Assembly: GCA_002392275.1 (NCBI GenBank)
Contig: DGGQ01000070.1
Coordinates: forward strand, 1 to 7,562
DNA length: 7,562 bases
Source of the DNA: Treponema sp. UBA3870
Lineage (GTDB): Bacteria; Spirochaetota; Spirochaetia; Treponematales; Treponemataceae
Direction of reading: 5' to 3'
The position numbers were made by a program, and so were the translations under genes. Positions within the stretch are counted from its first letter, which is position 1. Each line of letters starts with the position of its first letter. The notes beneath the pieces are model-generated. The model made no database searches and was not told the DNA's origin. It saw only the letters and a program-made list of their open reading frames with translations. Positions 1-4,811 of this stretch are shown piece after piece.

Positions 1-435
1 GGCGAAAACATAAAAAAACAGTTCTCCCTGCAGAAGATAAATCCATACCCATGCTCGGGGGGCGGCGACGGATACAGCGAGGATCTTCTTGACAGCAGCA
101 ACAACTGGATGATGCGCTACACACGCAAGGCAACAGAACGAATGGTGGAGCTTGCCAACAGGTTCCCCGGTGAAACAAGCCTCAAGGCACGTCTGCTGAA
201 TCTTGGCGCAAAGGAGGCTTTCCTTGTACAGTCGAGCGCACTTCCAAAGATGATTCAGGAAGGACTCTGCCCGGATTTCGCGAGGGAGGAGTTCAAGCGG
301 GACATACTATCGTTCTCGCAGGTCTTCGATGCCCTGGCAAGCAACTCCGTCAGCACGGAGTGGTTGACCAAACTGGAGAAGGACCATCCCCTCTTTCCAT
401 GGATGAACTACAGGATTTTCAGCAAAAAGAAATAA
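1..435 (+). CDS. C-terminal part of a GH57 glycoside hydrolase (DUF1957 region), 5'-truncated
   Basis: The reading frame is open from base 1 to the TAA at 433-435, giving the last 144 residues of a longer protein. The segment SSNNWMMRYTRKATERMVELANRFP (about residues 32-56; key residues N-x-W, the R and E of ATERM, ELA) matches the helical C-terminal region of GH57 alpha-glucan branching enzymes/amylases, whose usual form is NDWIYRH...ERMxELA. The following LLNLGAKEAFLVQSS (65-79) corresponds to the family's ALNQAARELLLAQSS helix. The end, STEWLTKLEK then NYRIF, is what I recall from treponemal GH57 proteins. The catalytic barrel lies upstream, outside the window. The likely role is cytoplasmic glycogen or alpha-glucan branching/hydrolysis; which activity cannot be decided from this part. 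The ATG at 109 is internal, not the true start. No clear intrinsic terminator follows the stop. Confidence 0.8.
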   Translation, partial: GENIKKQFSLQKINPYPCSGGGDGYSEDLLDSSNNWMMRYTRKATERMVELANRFPGETSLKARLLNLGAKEAFLVQSSALPKMIQEGLCPDFAREEFKRDILSFSQVFDALASNSVSTEWLTKLEKDHPLFPWMNYRIFSKKK

Positions 436-487
436 AGCAATCCCCAAAAAGCAAACCACAGCGCAGGGCAAAAAAAAACGCTCTGCC

Positions 488-526
488 AGTGGGATTAGTG
501 GGAAAAGCTGACAGAGCTGAGTGGGA
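488..526 (+). repeat. Three direct copies of AGTGGGA
   Basis: AGTGGGA occurs at 488-494, 497-503 and 520-526, and GCTGA occurs twice between the last two copies (507-511 and 516-520). The cluster lies 23 bases upstream of the promoter-like TTTACA at 549. Such spacing would suit a regulator-binding site, but the motif is short and its function is unknown. The first two copies start 9 bases apart and the third starts 23 bases after the second, so the array is not evenly phased. Confidence 0.4.
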
Positions 527-548
527 ATCGTTCAACATAAATAGTGGA

Positions 549-577
549 TTTACATTGAAACTATAAGCGAGTATACA
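549..577 (+). promoter_or_regulatory. Sigma-70-like promoter candidate facing right
   Basis: TTTACA (549-554; five of six to the -35 consensus) is followed after exactly 17 bases by TATACA (572-577; four of six to the -10 consensus). A start near 584-590 would transcribe the gene-less stretch up to the unused ribosome site at 891 and then run antisense to the gene at 997-1737. A sequence like this can occur by chance in AT-rich DNA. The shared TATATGTAGGG just downstream (579-589), also found at the promoter of the opposite-strand gene, raises its credibility somewhat. Confidence 0.35.
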
Positions 578-653
578 CTATATGTAGGGGCATGTCAAAT
601 TCTTTTTAAAAAAAATTCAAAAAAAATCAGGTTCGGACGGCATCAAGCAAAAA

Positions 654-861
654 AAATCATCCTGTCCCGGAGACTGCCGCACCATTTTCAAACCCGCTTT
701 CCGCCACTACGCTTCCGCTCCGGCCCGCCTTACGCCGGTCTGCCTTCGGCATGGCTCCAATCGGGCGTAATGTGGGAGAACCCCTTTCCAAATCAGTGCC
801 ACAAAAATCTCATGTTGATGGTATACCACACCACCTGCTGTCAGCAGGGCAAATCATCCTG
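654..861 (+). repeat. 11-bp direct repeat bracketing a 186-bp segment
   Basis: AAATCATCCTG is present at 654-664 and again, identically, at 851-861. The 186 bases between them contain the only GC-rich, hairpin-forming stretch of the spacer. This is the arrangement expected of a target-site duplication around a small non-autonomous element, although I see no good terminal inverted repeats at 665 and 850. The second copy also forms part of the CCTGC arm of an attenuator-like hairpin, so the repeat may instead be functional or accidental. Confidence 0.4.
685..780. repeat. GC-rich hairpin island, candidate dispersed intergenic repeat
   Basis: Base composition changes abruptly here. The near-repeats CGCTTTCCGC (695-704) and CGCTTCCGC (710-718) are followed by a CCGGC/GCCGG stem (720-724 with 734-738, nine-base loop) and a TGCC/GGCA stem (741-744 with 748-751). 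On the minus strand the segment is followed by an eight-T run (649-656). It resembles GC-rich repeats I have seen between genes of treponemes, but this is memory and not a search. It could also be a structured RNA. A 31-codon minus-strand frame (752 to 657) crosses it and is not taken as a gene. Confidence 0.4.
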
Positions 862-870
862 CAGATTTTT
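834..870 (+). promoter_or_regulatory. Attenuator-like set of competing hairpins
   Basis: Three segments can pair in two exclusive ways on the plus strand. CCTGCTG (834-840) can pair with CAGCAGG (842-848), a nearly closed palindrome best drawn as six pairs with a three-base loop. Alternatively GCAGG (844-848) can pair with CCTGC (858-862), leaving a nine-base loop and followed closely by the T run 866-870. The second form looks like a weak intrinsic terminator and the first would prevent it. The stems are short (5-6 pairs), so chance is a real alternative. The site lies between the promoter candidate at 549 and the unused Shine-Dalgarno sequence at 891. Confidence 0.3.
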
Positions 871-890
871 ATCGCATTGGACAAATCTAC

Positions 891-898
891 AAGGAGGT
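891..898 (+). promoter_or_regulatory. Full-consensus Shine-Dalgarno sequence with no gene behind it
   Basis: AAGGAGGT is fully complementary to the anti-Shine-Dalgarno end of 16S rRNA. No ATG, GTG or TTG lies 4-12 bases downstream. The next ATG (929) is 30 bases away and opens a short frame that runs antisense into the gene at 997-1737. Either the site is a remnant of a gene that has been deleted or eroded, or it belongs to an RNA that binds ribosomes for another reason, or it is chance. Confidence 0.4.
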
Positions 899-934
899 GT
901 ATTATAAAAATTCAAAAAATCTGACCGGATGAAC

Positions 935-964
935 AAAAAAATCCCCACACCTACAGGCATGGGG
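935..964 (-). terminator. Rho-independent terminator of the basic-tail protein gene
   Basis: Read on the minus strand, CCCCATGCC-TGTA-GGTGTGGGG (stem arms 964-956 and 951-943) forms nine consecutive pairs, including two G-T wobbles, with a four-base TGTA loop. An A and a seven-T run follow (942-935). It starts 33 bases past the TAG of the gene at 997-1737. There is no T run on the plus-strand side, so it should act only on leftward transcription. Confidence 0.85.
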
Positions 965-996
965 AGCAAATTTCTTCAATTCAGCTGTGCGGAAAT

Positions 997-1737
997 CTAT
1001 TTCGCAATCTTCGATCCACGCGGAAGGACCATGCGCCTTTCGGCAACGGCATAGCTTTTTTTGGCGGCGACGGTCTTTTTTGTGGCAATCGAGGCGGATT
1101 TCTTGGACTTTCTTGCGTTCTCTTCCTTTTTGGCAACAGACTCCGGAAGCGGATTCTTTCTCGGGCGGCCACCCTTTTTTCCATTGAGACGGGCTGCGGC
1201 ACTTTTTTTCTCGCTCTTTGTTCTTCCCATAAGCGACGCCGCTGTCACCGCGCTGGATATTTCCTCGGCCTTCCAAGCTGAAATCTTGTCGGGATTGTCC
1301 TTGAGAGAGGCAACCTCGGTCAAAAATTCGGAAGCAACCGCAAATTTTGTGTTGATATTGTTCATAAGGATGGCGTTTCTTCCGGGCTTTATTCCCGAAA
1401 CTATTTCGTTTATCTGGCGAACAAGGTCCATGGCCATATCGGCAAGGTTCTCGACGCATGAAAGGCAGCTTCCGGTGTTGATTCTCTGGTGAATCTGAGA
1501 GACACGGTAGGCCTCCATCTCCTCGGCGATAGCGTTCTCCTCATCACTATAACCAAGCTCAATCTCCTTGGAATCCTTCTCAAAACTGTAGCTAAGAAAA
1601 ATCATTGAGATTCTGAGACCGATGGACCTAAGCCTGTTCAGCTCGTCCATATCGACATTACGATTTGCGCTAAGAAATTCGACCCTGTCCGCAAGACTTT
1701 TTTGAAGTCCACGCAGTTCTTCGAGAGTAACTTTCAT
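997..1737 (-). CDS. Protein of unknown family with AT-hook-like motif and lysine/alanine-rich basic tail
   Basis: This 246-residue protein is not one I can name. Residues 1-60 are helical and charged, 65-115 form a helical segment with a CLSC pair (91-94), and 116-170 look like a compact helical region. From about residue 172 the chain becomes strongly basic: the stretch AAARLNGKKGGRPRK (180-194) contains the GRPRK core of an AT-hook, followed by a K/A/S-rich tail resembling histone-H1-like bacterial proteins. DNA binding, probably in the minor groove of AT-rich DNA, is therefore likely, but its role (nucleoid protein or regulator) is unknown. The CLSC pair alone is too little to call a zinc site. 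No signal peptide or membrane segment is seen, so it should be cytoplasmic. The ATG at 1737 is preceded by AAGGGG (1751-1746) eight bases away. The gene has its own promoter candidate and terminator and stands alone. Confidence 0.8.
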   Translation of the reverse strand: MKVTLEELRGLQKSLADRVEFLSANRNVDMDELNRLRSIGLRISMIFLSYSFEKDSKEIELGYSDEENAIAEEMEAYRVSQIHQRINTGSCLSCVENLADMAMDLVRQINEIVSGIKPGRNAILMNNINTKFAVASEFLTEVASLKDNPDKISAWKAEEISSAVTAASLMGRTKSEKKSAAARLNGKKGGRPRKNPLPESVAKKEENARKSKKSASIATKKTVAAKKSYAVAERRMVLPRGSKIAK

Positions 1738-1776
1738 AATTGATTCCCCTTTCCCTTATTTTTTATCCCTACATAT

Positions 1777-1805
1777 AACATATTTTATAACCCGAATTTT
1801 GTAAA
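1777..1805 (-). promoter_or_regulatory. Sigma-70-like promoter of the basic-tail protein gene
   Basis: On the minus strand TTTACA (1805-1800; five of six) is followed after 17 bases by TATGTT (1782-1777; four of six). The expected start lies near 1770, which would give a 5' leader of about 30 bases before the ATG at 1737, enough for the ribosome site. The position is right for the gene. The alternative -10, TATAAA inside the spacer, has only 10 bases to the -35 and is less likely. Confidence 0.45.
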
Positions 1806-1829
1806 GACGGGAAAAGCCCAGTTTTGAAA

Positions 1830-1845
1830 AAAATTTGCAAATTTT
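1830..1845. promoter_or_regulatory. Perfect 16-bp AT-rich palindrome, candidate operator
   Basis: AAAATTTGCAAATTTT equals its own reverse complement over all 16 bases. It sits 24 bases upstream of the -35 of the leftward gene, a usual place for a dimeric regulator or for an AT-minor-groove binder. The neighbouring protein has an AT-hook-like motif, so autoregulation is conceivable, but nothing in the sequence proves the link. A-rich flanks make a chance palindrome of this length more likely than in random DNA. Confidence 0.4.
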
Positions 1846-1882
1846 CCTTGTGTCCATTCCAGGATGGAGTTGTTCTAGAATC

Positions 1883-1905
1883 GGGGACCAAAAATGGTCT
1901 GACCC
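1883..1905. repeat. REP-like small hairpin
   Basis: GACCA (1886-1890) and TGGTC (1895-1899) form a five-base-pair stem around AAAA. After a three-base bulge, GGG (1883-1885) can pair with CCC (1903-1905). The minus-strand reading GTGGGGTCAGACC resembles ends of REP/RAYT-type or insertion-sequence elements I have seen, but this is an impression. TTCTAGAA, an 8-bp palindrome, stands just to its left. No transposase is nearby. Confidence 0.3.
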
Positions 1906-1950
1906 CACAAATTGAAGTTTTTGACATTTTATTGTAGGATTAAACATCAG

Positions 1951-1969
1951 TTTTTAGAGATGCCCTATA
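1951..1969 (+). repeat. 19-bp motif, copy A
   Basis: TTTTTAGAGATGCCCTATA fits the consensus TTTTT[A/C]GAGnT[T/G]CCCTtA shared with two further copies at 2001-2019 (opposite strand) and 2026-2044. Identity is strongest in TTTTT, GAG and CC. All three lie in this one spacer. Confidence 0.45.
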
Positions 1970-1999
1970 TGCGGTGGTCCAAAATCTTACGATATTGTA

Positions 2000-2045
2000 G
2001 TTAAGGGAACCTCGAAAAAATTCAATTTTTAGAGCTTGCCTTAGC
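2000..2045. repeat. Long imperfect inverted repeat made of motif copies B and C
   Basis: Copy B reads TTTTTCGAGGTTCCCTTAA on the minus strand (2019-2001) and copy C reads TTTTTAGAGCTTGCCTTAG on the plus strand (2026-2044). Facing each other across a six-base loop (2020-2025), they pair at 16 of 20 positions plus one G-T wobble; the mismatches are 2007/2038, 2010/2035 and 2014/2031. As RNA this would be a stable hairpin, and as DNA it could be a binding site for a dimer. There is no trailing T run in either direction, so it is not a simple terminator. It lies 116-161 bases upstream of the operon's start codon. Confidence 0.55.
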
Positions 2046-2126
2046 ACTGAATAATCCGAAAGCTGGTTACTCAGTGTCAACTATAAAATCCGCAATTTAG
2101 TAGTAGGGAGGCCACGCATTTTACAA

Positions 2127-2153
2127 GGGAACGGTCCCCAAGGGATCCGGAGG
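2127..2153 (+). promoter_or_regulatory. Ribosome-binding site with adjoining alternative hairpins
   Basis: GGAGG (2149-2153) lies eight bases before the ATG at 2162 and fixes that start. Directly upstream TCCC (2135-2138) can pair either with GGGA on its left (2127-2130) or with GGGA on its right (2142-2145). The right-hand stem can be extended by G2134-T2146 and G2133-C2147, which brings it to within two bases of the ribosome site. This could tune translation of the operon. The stems are short, so the regulatory reading is a guess, whereas the ribosome site itself is firm. Confidence 0.6.
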
Positions 2154-2161
2154 TTTTTTCT

Positions 2162-4810
2162 ATGGGAAGGATACGGAACTGCATAATCAAAATAGCCGCA
2201 ATCGCATTGGTTTTCTCAATGCCAAGCCCCACAAAAACATGGGGTGCGGATTCCGATGTCCAGGAGCTGATTAACGACTACCCCTACTATCCCCGATTCT
2301 TCAACGAGACCATAACAAAAATCTACAGGGCGGCTGAAAAAGGTGATTTCGAGGCAGCGGCGCAGGTTCTCCTTGATTCCGACAACGGAACTATGGCCAT
2401 TGATTTTATGAAATCGGCGTTCACAAATGGAAACCACCAGGACGACACCCTCGCAAAGGTCGAAGGATTCTCGGAGCGTACAAAAAAGAACATTCTCTCG
2501 TACATTTCGCTTCAGGGACAGATTTCCGATGCGCAGCTAATTTTTGTCGGCGAAATCAAAAAGAACAACCTCAAAAATGCAGCGACAGACCTTGACAGAA
2601 CCATGGACTCCCTAAAAAAACTTGTGGAACTGAAAAAATCGCTCCAGGACGACACGGCGGATGCCACCACCCTTTTCAATGCAATGAAGGCGACAAGGGA
2701 GGTCCAGGACGCAAGCTACATATCCTACGCAATCAAATTTGTGGAGGGAACGGGACGCACGGAGAACACTGGCCTTCTCGGTGTGATGGGCATGCAGTGG
2801 AACCAGATTGAAAAGGAGCTGACAGACTGTCTGCTAGAGAAGGCGGCTTCCATTTCTCAATCAATAGCGACCGCCCTGGACAAGGACGACATACTAAAAT
2901 ACGGCTCCAAGTTCACGGAAATAAGGGATGGCATTGACGCTCTGAACACAATATCCCCGATGCTCACAAGAATCACGGATTTTGGAGACACAATGGGATT
3001 CAAGGCTGGCTCCAAGTCGCACGAGCTTGTCTCGCAGTACAAAACATCTACAGCGGCCGTGGCACAGATGGCACAAAGGACAGAGGAACTTATCAACATG
3101 GCCACCGAAATCTCCAGCCAGATTCACGAGGTCGATGACTTCATAGACAAGAGCGTCGCCGACACCGCGCAGGATTTGCGGGACAATCTGGACAACATCT
3201 CCCAGTTCTACCTGCAAAAGTCCAACAGGTTTGCGGATTATGTCAACCGGGTGGACAGCCTTACCCACGGAACATGGATTTCGGAATTCAAAAAGCTGAA
3301 GGAAAAAAGGCCCCAGCTGGAAAAGTTTATCAACTCATACACGGCGGCATGCGGCAAAATCTCCAGGACATGCAGCGAAAAGGCATCGGACACAACCGTA
3401 CAGGCGGGAACAAGGCTCATATCGGCGGGAAAGCAGATGTACGTCGAAGACACTGAAAAATACCAGGCAATAATGAGCCTCATACCGGATGCCTCAAACG
3501 AAAACGCAAAACAGTATCCGTCAAAGGTTCTCAACAGCATCAACACGTTCAGGCAGAGCATGGAGCTTGATGTGCAGGCACTTAAAAAGGGGGCCGAACT
3601 TCTCTCGACGGGAAGCCTCTCGCAGGTCAGCAACATCCAGTACATGCAGAGAAAAATCAGGGAGTCGGTGGACAACATACAGAAGCTGAGCGCGCATACG
3701 GACTCTCTGATTTTGCAGGCAAAGGCACAGCAGAAGGAGGCTCTCCAGGCGCAAAGCCAGATAGATGTCTACTACAACAGGGCCATGTCGGCATTCAGCA
3801 GGGGAGATTTCACGGAGGCAAGGAACAATCTTGACCGGGCATCCTCGCTATACAATTCCGTAATCGACAGCCTGAAAAGGGACGCGGAGATTCAGGAGAA
3901 CACCTACGACAAGATTGCGCAGCTCAAGGTGGCCATAATCACAAAGCAGCAGCCCCTTCTTATGCAGGAGATACGAAAATACAAGGACAGCGCAAAGACG
4001 GCATACTACGCAGGAAATTTTGACGACGCATACCAGCAGATAAGCATAGCGGACGAGACGATCAGAAGCTGGAGCGTATTCATGGACATGGACGTGCAGA
4101 CCGACGAGGAGCTTGAGACTCTGAAATCCAGAATCAACACGGCCCTGGAAATGAAAAGCGGAAAGGAGCTTTCACCGACGGACCCGCTCTACCCGGAAAT
4201 GTCTCAGATTCTGTCAATCTCCAACCAGTATTACCAGAATGGGCAGAAGCTGATTTCGGAGGGAAGGACCGGCGAAGGAAAATCCATGCTGAACATGGCA
4301 AAGAACAAGCTGAACGAGCTGAAGATTGTCTACCCGAGGAACCAGCAGGCAAACCTTCTTTCCATGAAGATAGACCAGGTGCTGGACCTGAAACAGTTCA
4401 ACGAAAATTTCAAGACAAAAATCGATGAGCTAAGGAATGTGAACTACAGCAGGAACGACTCAACGGCGCAGGAAGCATACTCCGATTTGCAGGACCTGTA
4501 CGCCCTGGAGCCAAAATATCCGGGACTGTCAGAACTAATCTACCAGGTGGAGCTTGATTTGGGACTAAGGAAAAAGGTTGTGGACGTAATGGAGATAAAG
4601 CCAGTGGAGACTCCCCAGATTGCCGCAAGCGAGGTTGTGATTCTTTCTGCGGCGGACGAGGCAAAATATCAGCAGGCCATCAACTATCTCCAGAACGGCA
4701 ACGTAATCGCGGCCAAGTCAAATCTGCAGGAACTTTTGGCAAAACCGTCAAACCAACGCTCCGCAAAAATACAGAAGCTACAGAAACGGCTTACGGACAT
4801 GGGATACTGA
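2162..4810 (+). CDS. Exported helical protein with C-terminal TPR-like repeats, putative partner of the downstream sensor
   Basis: The 882-residue product starts with a basic n-region (MGRIRNCIIK) and hydrophobic core (IAAIALVFSM), so it is probably exported; cleavage near residue 29 (WGA-DS) is tentative because of the Trp at -3. Nearly all the rest is predicted helix with coiled-coil-like heptads, roughly 100-535. Toward the C-terminus are helix-turn-helix units of TPR type: 537-570 (AFSRGDFTEARNNLDRA), 607-637 (AYYAGNFDDAYQQISIA), 677-742 (LISEGRTGEGKSMLNMA) and 834-862 (YLQNGNVIAAKSNLQELL), with the typical small residue-G-D/N-pattern. No enzyme motif is seen. The next gene begins one base after this stop, so the two proteins are made together and may interact in the periplasm. 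I recall comparable helical proteins beside cyclase genes in other treponemes, but did not check. Function is unknown beyond a likely protein-binding scaffold. Confidence 0.85.
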   Translation: MGRIRNCIIKIAAIALVFSMPSPTKTWGADSDVQELINDYPYYPRFFNETITKIYRAAEKGDFEAAAQVLLDSDNGTMAIDFMKSAFTNGNHQDDTLAKVEGFSERTKKNILSYISLQGQISDAQLIFVGEIKKNNLKNAATDLDRTMDSLKKLVELKKSLQDDTADATTLFNAMKATREVQDASYISYAIKFVEGTGRTENTGLLGVMGMQWNQIEKELTDCLLEKAASISQSIATALDKDDILKYGSKFTEIRDGIDALNTISPMLTRITDFGDTMGFKAGSKSHELVSQYKTSTAAVAQMAQRTEELINMATEISSQIHEVDDFIDKSVADTAQDLRDNLDNISQFYLQKSNRFADYVNRVDSLTHGTWISEFKKLKEKRPQLEKFINSYTAACGKISRTCSEKASDTTVQAGTRLISAGKQMYVEDTEKYQAIMSLIPDASNENAKQYPSKVLNSINTFRQSMELDVQALKKGAELLSTGSLSQVSNIQYMQRKIRESVDNIQKLSAHTDSLILQAKAQQKEALQAQSQIDVYYNRAMSAFSRGDFTEARNNLDRASSLYNSVIDSLKRDAEIQENTYDKIAQLKVAIITKQQPLLMQEIRKYKDSAKTAYYAGNFDDAYQQISIADETIRSWSVFMDMDVQTDEELETLKSRINTALEMKSGKELSPTDPLYPEMSQILSISNQYYQNGQKLISEGRTGEGKSMLNMAKNKLNELKIVYPRNQQANLLSMKIDQVLDLKQFNENFKTKIDELRNVNYSRNDSTAQEAYSDLQDLYALEPKYPGLSELIYQVELDLGLRKKVVDVMEIKPVETPQIAASEVVILSAADEAKYQQAINYLQNGNVIAAKSNLQELLAKPSNQRSAKIQKLQKRLTDMGY

Positions 4811-4811
4811 A

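Larger units (their letters stand above)
436..996. other. Long convergent spacer without a convincing gene
   Basis: These 561 bases separate the GH57 gene (+) from the basic-tail protein gene (-), so both genes end towards it. I find no gene with a sensible start, ribosome site and protein-like composition on either strand. The spacer is AT-rich with A8 runs at 608-615, 619-626 and 649-656, interrupted by a GC-rich hairpin island (about 685-780). It also holds a rightward promoter-like pair, repeats, an attenuator-like hairpin set and an unused ribosome-binding sequence. These are listed separately. Together they look like a non-coding RNA leader or the wreck of a lost transcription unit; the sequence does not decide between these. 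Confidence 0.6.
1738..2161. other. Divergent spacer with palindromes and repeated motifs
   Basis: These 424 bases separate the leftward basic-tail gene from the rightward operon and must carry both promoters. On the leftward side there is a promoter pair and a 16-bp palindrome. The middle contains TTCTAGAA (1873-1880) and a GACCA/TGGTC hairpin. The rightward half has three copies of a 19-bp motif and hairpins next to the ribosome site. A convincing rightward promoter is not visible: TATAAA (2082-2087) could be a -10 but lacks a matching -35, and a perfect TTGACA (1921-1926) lacks a matching -10. I see no gene here. Confidence 0.6.

Noticed and set aside
463..486. GCAGGGC/GCTCTGC hairpin as a terminator for the GH57 gene
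   Set aside because: The seven-pair stem exists, but there is no T run after it on the plus strand; its loop is an A run instead.
360..566. 68-residue plus-strand frame overlapping the GH57 3' end
   Set aside because: It starts inside the GH57 coding sequence in another frame, has no ribosome site, and continues into repeat-bearing spacer; the composition looks like chance.
657..752. Minus-strand frame of 31 codons through the GC-rich island
   Set aside because: It is too short, arginine/glycine-rich in the way any GC-rich repeat reads, and has no ribosome site; treated as part of a repeat.
630..800. Possible tRNA, SRP RNA or known riboswitch in the structured spacer
   Set aside because: No T-loop, acceptor stem, SRP tetraloop or riboswitch core could be recognised.
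902..1459. 185-residue minus-strand and several plus-strand frames inside 997-1737
   Set aside because: They are other-frame readings of the AT-hook protein gene; the frame at 997-1737 has the better start, ribosome site, terminator placement and composition.
1756..1947. 63-residue minus-strand frame
   Set aside because: It covers the promoter, the 16-bp palindrome and the small hairpin, has no recognisable motif and no good ribosome site.
1921..1949. Perfect TTGACA as a -35 for the rightward operon
   Set aside because: The bases 16-18 further on (ACATCA region) do not resemble a -10, and the site is over 200 bases from the start codon.
1958..2032. Short plus-strand peptide reading CPICGGPKSYDIVVKG, resembling a zinc-ribbon start of a transposase
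   Set aside because: Only 24 codons lie between two stops, and the same bases are better explained by the repeated 19-bp motif; a transposase relic cannot be excluded but is not supported.
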